Shown: piece after piece, positions 10,889 to 21,219 of the stretch | Layout of the letters: every line of letters starts with the position of its first letter | Position numbering within the stretch: position 1 is the stretch's first letter | Assembly (NCBI GenBank): GCA_015179045.1 | Contig: WHUZ01000010.1 | Span: 1-64,000 of the forward strand | Direction of reading: 5' to 3' | Length of the DNA: 64,000 nt | DNA from: Kalaharituber pfeilii | Taxonomy: Eukaryota; Ascomycota; Pezizomycetes; Pezizales; Pezizaceae | The notes under the pieces: generated by a model | The model's input: only the letters and a program-made list of their open reading frames with translations | Database searches by the model: none | Told to the model about the DNA's origin: nothing | Position numbers and translations under genes: made by a program

Positions 10889-12150
10889 TTTCGCCTCCAC
10901 ATCGACTGGGAGATGAGGTTTAATGACCATTTCAACCGGAGGCTACATGTCAGGGTCTACCCGCGAAGGGGATATCCACCCGCACTGGCCTGTAAAGCTG
11001 CGATTGACAATTCGGTCTGATCAACCGATAGCTACAGTCTGGCAGTGAAACACGGGTAGGGCACGGATGTGTATCACAAGGAACGTCGGCATGGTCAGAG
11101 CGTAGCGACAGCCACCGGACGGACCTCTAGGAGCAAAGCCACCGAATGGACCTCCAGGAGCAGAGCCACTGAACAGACCTCCAGGAGCAGAGCCACCGGA
11201 TGGACCTCTAGATGAGGCGAGGCAGTGGCTGAGGGATGCCTATAGATAGAGCATCGTGATATCATAGCATAGAGAGACAATAGAAGGAAGGCATGCCGGA
11301 TTGACTATAAGAAGGGCCAGCTAGAGCTGCCCTGTCGAAAGGTCAAGCACCAAGCGTTGTCCTAATTTACACCCTCATATTTACTACATTATCGTAGAAA
11401 CCGTAACACTACACCTAGGAAAAGCGGCATGGAGGATAGCAGCCAGACCGAAAGGGCTACCGCCAGCCAGACGGAGACAGTTATATACAGGAATTGCAAG
11501 GAATATTGCGACCTGGGGGTGCTGGGCGTGGGTGGAGTACGCGAAAGGAGCATCTCCAGAAGGTAAAATCAGATCGTTGGAGAGGTGGCAATACGTCATG
11601 GCAAGAGAAATAACGGGGGCCCCGTGGGGGACGAGACGGGACGTGGTAGAAGGACCAACAAACCTGGAGTCCGTCGAGACGTTTGTTTATGGGGAGGCAG
11701 AGAGGGTAGAGGCCCGGACACTGAGGTTCGGTGATGAACCAGTCAGAAGACCACAGCCGGACACGATATACCTAAGAGGGGCCCTTGGACACAGAGACTC
11801 CCTGCCTCTACATGTGCACCCAATACACCCGTCCAATCTTTGTAAGGAGGAGTGGGAGAGACTGATAGCTGGGGAGGAAGAAGAAGGATGGATGAGTGTG
11901 TACACTGATGGGAGCAGAATGGAGGACAAGACAGGCGCCGGAGTGCATCAAGCCGGAAAAGACACATCCATATACCTAGGGGAAAGATGCACAGTCAATG
12001 ACGCCGAACTGTTAGCGGTGGGAGAGGCCATGCGCAGAGAGGGGGAGCTGCTAATCGTAACGGACTCCAGGACCACGGTGACAAGGATGAAGGGGATAGC
12101 CAGGGGAGACCTGACCCCAGGAGGAGCAGAGGAGTGGGTACGGAGACAAC
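10888..12150 (+). pseudogene. LINE ORF2 relic: RT C-terminal part and RNase H
   Basis: Reading resumes around an inserted solo LTR. Before it: IDWEMRFNDHFNRRL (10888-10945). After it: KAAWRIAARPKGLPPARRRQ, IARNIATWGCWAW and ERWQYVMAREITGAP. The RNase H part starts with SVYTDGSRMEDKTGAGVH (about 11890-11950) and continues through VNDAELLAVGEA and VTDSRTTVTRM, which hold the D-E-D pattern. It stops in a 70-bp minisatellite near 12150, so the RNase H end, zinc-knuckle and 3' tail are missing. The frame 11532-12323 is open, but the element is truncated at both ends. It belongs to the same family as 36985-39485. Confidence 0.8.
10948..11408. mobile_element. Solo LTR inserted in LINE coding sequence
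   Basis: A 461-bp element, TGTCAGGGTCTACCCG...AACCGTAACA, with perfect 5-bp duplication CTACA (10943-10947 and 11409-11413). The related LINE at 38.37 kb shows the uninterrupted site (GGAGGCTATACCTAGG). It contains a 27-bp minisatellite (about 11109-11215, AGAGCCACCGGATGGACCTC). The same LTR family lies at 45829-46235. Confidence 0.88.
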
Positions 12151-12400
12151 ACCAGTGGCAGGATTACTTGCATTATGGACAAATGGAGTACATTTTGAGC
12201 ACGTTAAGTACGTTGCGGCGCCAGCAGCAGGATTACTTGCGTTGTGGGTGCAATGGGGACATTTTGAGCGCGTTGAGCACGTCGCGACGCGGGCAGCAGG
12301 ATTACTTGCCTTGTGGGCGCTGAGGGCGTAAGCTACCTTTTGTGATACGATAGGCGTGCCAAGCCAGAGAGTCAGGAAGCCAGAAATGCATCGTGTGTCG
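12150..12400. repeat. 70-bp minisatellite, three units
   Basis: CAGGATTACTTGC...TTTTGAGCACG units repeat three times (12155-12325). In reverse orientation the same unit plus flank is at 61270-61370 (AAGTGATCCTGCTGCCGCCG), so this is one end of a shared satellite island. Confidence 0.65.
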
Positions 12401-12465
12401 TGACGCTTGCTGCCTCGTTGTGACGCTGCTGATGCAACCTCTTTTTTGCTGATGAAGTAGCACCT

Positions 12466-12512
12466 ATGCCAAGAAACCATGGAGCGACTATAGCTCCATG
12501 GTTTCTTGGCAT
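12466..12512. repeat. Perfect 20-bp inverted repeat, 7-nt loop
   Basis: Left arm ATGCCAAGAAACCATGGAGC (12466-12485), loop GACTATA, and an exact reverse complement at 12493-12512. No T-run follows and no neighbouring gene explains it. Confidence 0.9.
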
Positions 12513-12515
12513 GAT

Positions 12516-12859
12516 GAGATGCATGTTTAGTATGGGAAGTACCGCAATGGCAGCACACTTTCGCAGTGTAATAGCAGTGCCCCAGCGCCCCAGCGCCCTC
12601 GCGCTCATGGCACTGAGGGTGCAAACTCCCCTTTTTCCTGATGTTTCTACATTCATGAGGAGCCAATTTTCGACATATTGAATACATACAAAGTGGTCTA
12701 TTCCATACATGTGCTACGAAGGCATTTTTGATACCCTTACCCATGATACAAGGGCCGCAATGTGATTTCCACCTAGCTAAAGAACTGGCTTACCGCACCT
12801 GTATGATGTCAGGTAAGAAGCCAGCCCCAGTTTGCCAAGGGTAGGTAAAATAGCATGCG
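12516..12859. other. Gene-free stretch of satellite-like debris
   Basis: CGCAGTGTAATAGCAGTGCC at 12562-12581 resembles the repeats at 9440-9585. The rest is unrecognised sequence leading into the 58-bp array. Confidence 0.4.
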
Positions 12860-13560
12860 TGGCAAATACGTCGCACGGTCGCAAATGCCCTCGTCGCGCA
12901 TGTTGAAAATAGAGATGGTAAATACGTCACAAATGCCCTCATCATAGACCATTTTGGAAAATAAACCATTTTGTGCATAGTAAATACGTTGGAAATGCCC
13001 TCACCGTGCATGTGGAAAGTAGACCGTTTTGCACATAGTAAGTACGTCTGAAATGCCCTCGCCACGTATGTGGAAAACAGACCATTTTGCATATAGTAAA
13101 TACATTAGAAATGCCTTCGCCGCACTTGTGGAAAGGAGACCGTTTTGCATATAGTAAATACGTCGGAAATGCCCTCGCCGTGCATGTGGAAAGTAGACCG
13201 TTTTGCACATAGTAAATACGTTGGAAATGCCCTCACCGTGCATGTGGAAAACAGACCGTTTTGCACATAGTTGGAAATGCCCTCGCCGCGCTTGTGGAAA
13301 ATAGTCCGTTTTGTACATAGTAAATACGTTGGAAATGCCCTCGCCGCGCACGTGGAAAACAGACTGTTGGAAATGCTTTCGCCGCACATGTGGAAAACAG
13401 ACCGTTTTGCACATAGTAAATATGTTGGAAATGCCCTCGCCGCGCATGTGGAAAAGAGACCATCTTGCGCATAGTAAATATGTCGAAAATGTCCTCGTCG
13501 CATATGTAGAAAATACCGGTAGGTCATTTTGCACACATTAAATGGGCTCCTCGCACATGT
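12860..13560. repeat. 58-bp satellite array, about eleven units
   Basis: The unit is GCACATAGTAAATACGTTGG plus AAATGCCCTCGCCGCGCATG plus TGGAAAACAGACCGTTTT (58 bp). Because 58 is not a multiple of three, a unit is read in all three frames in turn. The minus strand stays open for up to 177 codons. Some units are shortened (near 13270 and 13370). Degenerate copies lie at 1500-2760, 3780-3860, 6500-7040 and 13810-14050. Confidence 0.85.
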
Positions 13561-14560
13561 ATAAAATAAACCATTTTGCACATGGCAAATGTAACGGATG
13601 ATAGTAAACGCAGAGAGTTACCGTCCGCCAGGCCAAAAAGACACTTAACCACTGATACTCGCTAGTCCTCTGCGTGGCTCATATAGCACATGTTATAACT
13701 GCGATGCCGGCGCCCGGCTGTCGCATATCGCCTACGTCGTATATGCGTATACTATGCGCACATCCACCGACCGCCCGCCCTACAGTTGCAGTGAATCCGT
13801 AACAGCAAATACATTACAAAAGCTCTCATGGCGCATGTGGAAAATAGACCATTTTATGCATGTTAAATAGTCTCATCGCACATGGAGAAAATGGGTCATT
13901 TTCCAGATATTAACTACGCTACACATAGGCTCTTTACAGATGTGGAAAATAGGTTCTTTTTAGCATGTTGAATTCGTTGGAAATGACCACTTCACATATG
14001 AGAAAATGGGTCATTTTCGGCACGTTAAATGTGTTGAAAATGTGTATTGCTAATTGGGATTATTACTTAACAAGGTAGTTAGAGTAGTTGTAGTTGCCGG
14101 AGGTTTGTGATGAGAAGTACAGTGGTGTGTAACGTTAGGGTAAAAATTTGTATGGGCTGTCGATGAAAAGTCATCTGAATTGGGATAGGTTGTCGACGAA
14201 AAGTCAGGTCTTTTTGGCATAGATCATTCTGAAAACTACTGAGTCTATTTTTTATGGAGTTTTTTGGCCGTTGCTGCCAAGCTATTGCATGGCAAGGATA
14301 TGACAGGGATAGCCTACTAGTGCGAAAATTTACTCAAAACTCGCTATCTTTCACTATAAACACAGCAAGATTTAGAGTATAAAATGTATTATTGTTTTAT
14401 ATAGAAATATAGAGGAGATATAGGGCTTTCATTTAAGGCCGGTTTGAAGATAATCGGAGCAAAATTGCGTGTTGCGGCGGGGATACGAAGTTGTATGTCT
14501 TACCGGGCCGTGAAAAAGCCCAACTTTCGCTGCCTAACCCTACCCTTTGGCTATGTAATA
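13560..14560. repeat. Segmental duplication, copy B
   Basis: Collinear with 6550-8345 but without the 785-bp LTR (empty site at about 14220). It is the GC-richer copy. No gene. Confidence 0.8.
13590..13804. mobile_element. Solo LTR (TGTAACGGAT family)
   Basis: 215 bp, TGTAACGGAT...ATCCGTAACA, with 5-bp duplication GCAAA (13585-13589 and 13805-13809). The same family in reverse orientation is at 22074-22275. Confidence 0.85.
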
Positions 14561-15240
14561 GCAGGCCCCACCTACCGCCATGAGATGAGCTCAATTTGAC
14601 AGGCATGGAAGGCCCAACCTAACAACGGCGTGGGAAAGTTGACAGGTATGGCCGGCCCACGATATCAGGCAGAATAAGCTAAATTTGGCACGTATAGCCG
14701 GCCTGACATAACAGCGCGAGATTAGGTACCATGAGCTGAATTTGACAGGTATGGCGAGCCTAACCTGCCGGCACGAGATGCTGCAGAATGAGCTAAACTC
14801 GACACAGGTTTGGCAAGCCCTATTCGACGACGTGAGATGAGTCAGAATGACCAGAATTTCACACGAATTGCAGGCCCTATTCAACGGCGTGAGGTGAGCC
14901 AGAACGAGCTGAATTTTACATGAATTGCAGGCCCGGGCTGTCGGCACGAGATAATGCAGAATGAGCTGAATTTGACACATATAGCTGGCCCGACATGACG
15001 GTGCAAGATGTGGTAGAATGAGCTGAATTTGACAGGTATAGCCGGCCCGAGCCTAGAATGCAAATGAGATAAGTTTGAGACGTATGGCATGCCCAAGGTA
15101 CGAGATGGGATGAGGTAGAGTGAGCTGAATTTCAGATGTATGGCATGCCTGAACCGAGACACGAGAGGATACGGAATGAGCTGAATTTGATAGATGTGGC
15201 AGAACGAGCTGAGCTAGAATCACCTGAATTTGACAGGCAT
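14560..15240 (-). repeat. 57-bp satellite island, minus orientation
   Basis: About eleven degenerate units of GAGCTGAATTTGACAGGTAT plus GGCCGGCCC-type sequence at about 57 bp (19 codons, hence the long open frames). It meets the plus-oriented array through a 12-bp minisatellite, giving a head-to-head layout. Confidence 0.82.
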
Positions 15241-15249
15241 GATAGGGCC

Positions 15250-15570
15250 CACTCGTTGCAGTGTTCCCAACCGGCCAGGCTGCCCAAACGGCTGCCAACA
15301 CGGCTACCGAAAGGGCTACTGAAAAGGCTGCTGAAATGGCTACTAAAATAGATCATGAAATGGCTACCGAAATGGCAGCCGAAATGGCAGCCGAAATGGC
15401 AGCCGGAATGGCCGCTGAAATGGCACCTGAAACGGCTACCGAAATGGCACCTGCAATGGCCGCTGAAACGGCTACTTCAATGGCTACTGAAATGGCTGCT
15501 GAAACTGCTGCTGAAATGGCTGCTAAAATGGCTATCGAAATGGCTACTGCAATGGCTAGGGCCGGACATG
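15250..15570. repeat. 12-bp minisatellite (GCTGAAATGGCT)
   Basis: About 25 units of GCTACCGAAATG / GCTGCTGAAATG. Translates as MATEMAAEMA in one frame. The same minisatellite occurs at 28190-28340 and 56690-56890, each time near the foldback element described at 15883. Confidence 0.88.
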
Positions 15571-15882
15571 CCTGTCAAATTCAGCTCATTCCTTCTCACC
15601 TTGCACCATAGCCCATTGGGCGGCATGCGAGTAATGAAATTAAAAACAAAAAAAATAACCATCGGGTCGGGCCAGCTATACATGTCAAATTCAGCTCAGG
15701 CCGTCAAGTCGTGCACGCAATTCGTGTAAAATTGAGCTCATTCTACCTCACCTCATGCCGTCGGCTCGGATCTGCCATACCTGTCCAATTGAACTCATTT
15801 TACCTCATCTCACGCTGTCCGGCCGCACCTGCTACACCTGTCAAATTTAGCTCATTCTACGCCATCACGTTGGGCGTGCAAT

Positions 15883-16179
15883 CAATGAATCCAACAGGCC
15901 GTGATCTGCATGGGACTGAAACCGCCTGGACCGGTCCAGGCCGGTATGCTCAGTGGCCTGGACTGGCCTGATTGGCCTGGATCAGCCTGAATGGTCTGGA
16001 CCGGCCTGAATAGTCTGCACCAGCCTGGTTGGCCTGGGCCGGGCTGAATGGCCTGGCCTGAACAATCAGGCCAAGCCAGGCCCAGACTTTCACGGTCCAG
16101 GCCAGGCCCAGGATTTCACGGTCCAGGCCAGTCCAGGCCTCTGGTTGGCCTGGCCTGGCCTGCCCTGTTGAATTCATTG
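15883..16179. mobile_element. GGCCTGG-rich foldback MITE with 8-bp duplication
   Basis: Ends are CAATGAATCCAACAGGCC and the inverted GGCCTGCCCTGTTGAATTCA-TTG. Flanks CGTGCAAT (15875-15882) and GCTGCAAT (16180-16187) fit an 8-bp duplication with two changes. The interior is repeats of GGCCTGGACC and its complement. Other copies: 57086-57601 and 28405-28865. An 8-bp duplication fits the hAT superfamily. Confidence 0.75.
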
Positions 16180-16198
16180 GCTGCAATACCTGTCAAAT

Positions 16199-16242
16199 AG
16201 GGCGGCATGCGAGTAATGATATTAAAAAAAAAAAAAAAAAAA
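16199..16242 (+). mobile_element. 44-bp LINE family A micro-insertion
   Basis: AGGGCGGCATGCGAGTAATG then ATATT and poly(A), flanked by exact ATACCTGTCAAAT (16186-16198 and 16243-16255). The 5' truncation lies inside the hairpin. Confidence 0.92.
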
Positions 16243-17150
16243 ATACCTGTCAAATTCAGCTTATTCTTCCTCATCTCACGCCATCGAGTGGGCCCTACCA
16301 TATATGTCAAATTCAGCTGATTCTACCTCAGCTCGTTCTGCCACATCTATCAAATTCAGCTCATTCTACCTCATCCCATGTCGTCAGGTCGGGGCTGCCA
16401 TACGTCTCATACTCATCTCATATTTGTATTGTAGGCTTGGGCCGGCCATACCTGTCAAATTCAACTCATTCTACCGCATCTTGCACCGTTGGGACGGGCC
16501 GGATATGTGTGTCAAATTCTGCTCATTCTGCATTATCTCGTGCCGACAGCCCGGGCCTGCAATTCGTGTAAAATTCAGCTCGTTCTGGCTCACCTCACGC
16601 CGTTGAATAGGGCCTGCAATGCAATTCGTGTGAAATTCAGCTCATTCTGACTCATCTCACGCCGTCGAATAGGGCCTGCCAAACCTGTTAAGTTCAGCTC
16701 ATTCTGACTCATGTCACGTCGTCGAATAGGGCCGGCCAAACCTGTCAAGTTCAGCTCATTCTGCCGCAACTCATGCCGGCAGGTTGGGCCCGTCATACCT
16801 GTCAAATTCAGCTCATTGTGCCTGATCTCGCACTGTCAGGTCAGGCCGGCTATACGTGCCAAATTCAGCTTATTCTGTCTCATCTCGTGGGCCGGTCATA
16901 CCTGTCAACTTCCTCACGCCGTCGGGTTGGGCCTTCCATGCCTGTCAAATTCAGCTCACTCTACCTCATCTCACGGCGGTAGGTGAGGCCTGCTATACCT
17001 GTAAAATTGAGCTCATTCTTCCTCACCTGAGCCCGTGGGGCCGGACCTGCCATATCTATGAAATTCAACTCATTCTGCTACATCTCATGCCGTCGGGCTG
17101 GACCTGTCATAGCTATCAAATTCAATGCTGGCGAGAGAGACCTGTTATAC

Positions 17151-17290
17151 TTCTTAACTTAAGCTCAGGTTGCAGGACTACTTGGCCCTTCAGCCCTTTA
17201 GCTTAGGTGCAAATCATGTCAAATGCGACTGGGTTCAATCCCGCGCGAGGCGTAACCAGCAGTACTTACGACGAGTGGCCGCGATTCCTG
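17151..17290. other. Conserved end of the satellite island with Pol III-like boxes
   Basis: The block TAGCTTAGGTGC...GGGTTCAATCCCGC...GACGAGTGGCCGCGATTCC is shared with 58905-59020. TAGCTTAGGTG resembles an A box and GGTTCAATCCC a B box about 30 nt apart. No tRNA cloverleaf can be folded convincingly, so I do not call a tRNA. Confidence 0.35.
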
Positions 17291-17796
17291 TATAATATTA
17301 GTTTCTTTCAGATCTTGAAGAAATATACAATCACATACGTAGTTATGCCCGCTATCAAGATTTATACTATATCTCTATTACTAGCACTAGATTCAGATAA
17401 CTGCAGAACTTTCATGTATAGATTAAGCATGCTCATAATGTACTAGATTGTAGACGCCTGATGCATATGTACCAACTGTCCAGCTAAGAGCCGCTAATAA
17501 ATCTGACAACATTCACAGGTAGACATGCACTCGGTACCCCTGAATCTACAAAACTAAAAAGCCACTACTGAACTAACAAAGTGAAAACAAAGACATCCTC
17601 AGAGGCAACAAAAGATTTCCTTGCTCATAACAATCATTTCCTGCAATAACGTCACCACTCTCTGAGTATCTATGAATATCACAGCTATGATAAGGACTAG
17701 CCACGAGTGAGCTGCATAGGATGTTAGTACAAGTCAATGGTCGGCCGACGAACTACTCTATCGCATAGGCAGTGAAGGGACAAGCTCTTACAGATA
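17291..17796. other. Gene-free stretch downstream of the aegerolysin gene
   Basis: Moderately AT-rich and without recognisable repeats. It probably contains the 3' region of the minus-strand gene that ends at 17797. Confidence 0.4.
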
Positions 17797-18252
17797 CTAT
17801 GCAGACTTGTATACCGTGACATAAACATCCCCCAGAGCACCGCTATCTAGGTTTCCACCTGTCGCCGTTGTAGGGTAGTCATCACCACCTTCGCTAACCC
17901 TGTATGAATTCGTTTTGCTCCCCCACGGACAGTCCCAGTCAAAGCTGCAGATTTTCGTTTTACTATTGTTGACGTATAAACGGAAATACCCTTCTGTTCC
18001 ACTTGCAGCATCCTTTCGGCCACAAGTATAGATCCAATACTCCTTTCCTGGATCGACCACTGTGTTTTCAATACTCCCCGCCTTGATCTCGGCATCCTTA
18101 TTGCCCGGCTCGTGGAATTTCCCCCAGCGAAGGGTAACATCTTTGATGACGATACTATCTCTCTTACATTTGTTGATAACATGAATAACAGCCCATTGTG
18201 CATAAGCGTTTGGTACGATTTCCCGCTGGTCGTTAGCTGAAGGGAGACTCAT
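17797..18252 (-). CDS. Aegerolysin-family protein
   Basis: A predicted 151-residue protein of the aegerolysin family, small cytosolic or secreted beta-sandwich proteins that bind particular membrane lipids. In some fungi they act with a separate MACPF partner. No partner gene is visible here. The family pattern is clear: an AYAQW segment after a short N-terminus, an RWGKFH segment, a CGR motif in the middle, DWDCPWGS in the second half and LDSGALG near the end. I chose the ATG at 18252 because it gives the family's usual length. An in-frame ATG at 18414 would add 54 residues unlike the family. No intron is needed. A retro-insertion (18447-18610) sits about 190 bp upstream in the presumed promoter. 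Expression and membrane activity are not shown by the sequence. Confidence 0.88.
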   Translation of the reverse strand: MSLPSANDQREIVPNAYAQWAVIHVINKCKRDSIVIKDVTLRWGKFHEPGNKDAEIKAGSIENTVVDPGKEYWIYTCGRKDAASGTEGYFRLYVNNSKTKICSFDWDCPWGSKTNSYRVSEGGDDYPTTATGGNLDSGALGDVYVTVYKSA

Positions 18253-18446
18253 AGCGATGGTTGTTAAAGCAAACAACAACGAAGATCTTGGGAAGAATTG
18301 AAATGGTCGGCTATTCACAGGAAAGTCGATGTCAGTGGGGACTTGAGGAGAGACCACGCGCTTTGAAAACCAATTTTGCACGGGGCACACTCTGTCTATA
18401 TAGCACACTGCCAAGTACTACCAAGGTCGACAAAATTACATACAAT

Positions 18447-18610
18447 TTTTTTTTTTTTTTATTTCATTACTCGCGTGCCGCCCTGTGGGCTATGGCGAGG
18501 TATATAAGAGCTAACTACCTAACTAAATGAATGTCTGAGTCACAAAAAAAAAAACTCAAATGCATGGTGTCGAGCCTGCCTAATTCCTTTTCCTGTTGGG
18601 CTCGTACACC
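18447..18610 (-). mobile_element. Half-LINE 3' end (ORF1 tip plus family A tail)
   Basis: Flanked by AATTACATACAAT (18434-18446 and 18611-18623). On the minus strand it starts with the last codons of an ORF1 (YEPNRKRN, stop), then a 3' UTR with an internal T-run, then the CTCGCC...GCGAG hairpin and poly(A). The insertion lies upstream of the aegerolysin gene. Confidence 0.85.
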
Positions 18611-18759
18611 AATTACATACAATGAACTACCACTCCACGCTGTGCCTACTTCCCCGATTAGGCAACCAGATTAGGCAACCAGATTGGGGTATTACATCGT
18701 AGATCCTGCCGAGGTGGAAAATCCTACCGCCACCGATACCAAGCAGTGATCGACCCCGT

Positions 18760-19020
18760 CTGTCATGCGTCCTCTGAAGAAGAGGCGCTACTCGTGGCCA
18801 GCCTCAGGAGGTGAAGGTGGAGCCCGGCCACATGTATCGCATGATATACATGGATATCAACTCGATTAAATAGATGGCTGAGACGCAAGCAGACGCTGAT
18901 AGATGAGCCTAGCTCAGCCGTGGTATACATGGAGGAAGACACTGCAATTCAGAAAGTGCGATTGGGAGGGAAATGGCTGAGGGTATCTCAGTACGAGTCA
19001 GACAGGAGCAGGAGATAGGA
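18760..19020 (+). pseudogene. LINE ORF1 relic
   Basis: Plus-strand fragments RWLRRKQTLIDEPSSAVVYM and VRLGGKWLRVSQYESDRSR match the C-terminal part of the ORF1 at 31188-31586. Stops break the upstream part. No 3' tail follows. Confidence 0.65.
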
Positions 19021-21028
19021 CTCGTTGAGCCGTTGCTTTTGGACTGTTACCCGCATCATCCTCATGTACCGCGGGCCCTGTCCCTGACTGGGAAGGTTAT
19101 GTGGCAAGCTGAAATTTGGTCTAAGCCACGACGGCCATCGTGGGGCACACAATTTCCTAACTGTGAGTCAATATTGCGACGTGAAGATAACGCAAGATGT
19201 ATCCATATAGTGACACATTAAAAGTCCTAGGAATTGGGCAATATTGGGGTAGGTGCTTCACCCAAAATGCAACTGGAGTCTGCAATTATTAGGTAAAAGA
19301 AATCTCTGTGCCAAATGTGAGCCTACGATAAATGCAGACTCGATTTGTGTATTACCGAACACACTTAAGCAATACTGCTTAATCCCCAGGATACAAACTG
19401 ATCTCATAATATAAGACTGCGATAATGAATAATAGTATAAACGTAACACAAACGAGTCCGACGGCGCACTAACGTGGTTCAAGTTAGAGTCGTGGAAGAA
19501 GGCAGACTGTTCATTTTGTCCCCATGACAATGTAGGGATAGGAGGGAATTAGGTAGGGAGGTTAATTGGGTACTCAGGTAACAGTAAGGCGCGTGCAAAG
19601 GCTGCTCGAGGTAGTGGGGTACGAGGGCACGAGGGAACGTGGGGTATGAAAGGTGTGCATGTTATGCGATAGGCACTCGGGTCGTCCTCACTGTGGGTCA
19701 GACGCGCCCTGTATGATTCCGCAGGCAGGAAAGACACTGTGTAGTAAGCACTTACCTATGAGAACATTGGGTTCCCGAGCAATCAGCACTGTATTGTCCG
19801 GATACGGGGCCTGCTACGCCAGATATCGCAATCTCAAGGGGCAAATATTAGATGTGTTACCCAATAGATTGCAGGGAATGTATGTTCTCAATATTATGTA
19901 AGTGTCCCTATACGAACTCATCCGCTATCAGGTTTCTCCTCCCTGCGCAACACATAGACACGATTTGTTGAATCGACGAGATGAACTGCACACTTTACCA
20001 ACTGACCCCCACTGCTTCTCAGAGAATCAATACTAGAATTCATCAGTGTCTCCACTGGTGGGCTAGATATGAAAGCACTCATGTGGGGAAGCGTGGCCAA
20101 ACGAGCGAGAGAGAGCTCCGCCATGCTCTGACAGTGGAGGACGAGGACAATATTTCTTGTGAAAAGGAAACCTCTGGACTGCTGTTATGGCTTAGTTATG
20201 TTTGACGACGAGACCTCCACTATGCGTCTAGTACATCATGCACTTCGATAGTATTTTAAGTCTTACCTCGAATAACACTTTACACTGGCCACATCTCGCT
20301 CGCTAGGACGTGATCAACATACCTGAAATTCAGTGCTTTAACCTGCTCATGCAATTCTGAGCCTGAGTTGGATGTCCTTAAATCAGATTTTCCATTGCTG
20401 AACTGTTCGGCTGTGAGTGGGGTCACCATACGCGGAAGTTGTATGATGAGTCTGGACAGGCCCTATCTAGCAACCAAGCTGCTACATGATCATCCTGTAG
20501 CTGCGCAGCCATTGGACTGGTGTCTGAAACAATTGTCAGTGGGCCGTTCCTATGATTATTGATATCCTCAAGGCGTCTACATCTAATGGATACCTTTTTA
20601 GGCCGTCCTGTGAGCATTAGCACAAACTTCAAAACTCGATTTGAATGCCCAATGCGACTACGGTTACTCACCATTGTCATATGCTGCTATGTACGGTAAT
20701 GATGTTTTTTTTGTTTTTTTTTAATATCATTTATCGCATGCCGCCCTGTACGGTCAGTGCACGCGCTCCTTGCGCGAGGTGTTGCCGACATAAACCTCTG
20801 GAATACCATGCGTTGGGAGACTCCTCTTGTACAGGCCCGCCGAGAGAGGCCATGAGCCGTGGGTACACTGCTTCAGGGAGCTAATATTGATGTGAGCGCG
20901 GTAGTTCGCGTGCTTGTGGAGTGAGGTGATGTCGAGATAAACACACGGAATGCCATTCGTGGGCAGACTCCACTTTCACACGCCATTGAGCGAGGTCATG
21001 AGAGTGTGGTACGATTGTTGCTTGAGCG
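19021..21028. other. Gene-free stretch
   Basis: About 2 kb with only short frames and no family I recognise. A family A tail lies at about 20704-20748. Otherwise it holds unique-looking sequence, possibly dead genes. Confidence 0.4.
20704..20748 (-). mobile_element. LINE family A tail fragment
   Basis: An interrupted T-run, then AATATCATTTATCGCATGCC and GCCCTGTACGG. It is a variant with TTATCGC in place of TTACTCGC, shared with 21029 and 51697. Only a loose match (TGTACGGT) is seen between the flanks. Confidence 0.65.
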
Positions 21029-21083
21029 TTTTTTTGTTTTTTTTATATCATTTATCGCATGCCACCCTATGGGCTAGGGCGAT
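21029..21083 (-). mobile_element. LINE family A tail fragment
   Basis: T-run, ATATCATTTATCGCATGCC, then ACCCTATGGGCTAGGGCGA. Same variant as 20704. It lies at the start of a degenerate repeat block. Confidence 0.7.
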
Positions 21084-21219
21084 TTAGGTACATGAGAAGA
21101 AAGAAAAGAAAAAGTAAAATGAGTTACAGTGGGGCCCGTGTCACAACCATTCAATACGTCACGTATCAATTTTTCACTATTTCGTATAGCGTCACCAAGG
21201 TGTTTTTGCCGATTGGTGT

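Larger units (their letters stand above)
15571..17150 (+). repeat. 57-bp satellite island, plus orientation
   Basis: Units of CCTGTCAAATTCAGCTCATT plus CTACCTCATCTCACGCCGTC recur at about 57 bp. Interrupted by a 5'-truncated family A tail (about 15608-15652), the foldback element (15883-16179) and a family A micro-insertion (16199-16242). Paralogous to 56374-58870. Confidence 0.85.

Noticed and set aside
15261..15611. Ala/Glu/Met-rich frame (MATEMAAEMA) of 116 codons, also at 56642-56950
   Set aside because: It is the 12-bp minisatellite read in frame; the opposite phases are equally open (KWLPKWLPK).
17186..17260. Possible tRNA or tRNA-derived SINE from A/B-box-like motifs
   Set aside because: No acceptor or anticodon stem can be paired and no Pol III T-terminator follows; kept only as a motif note.
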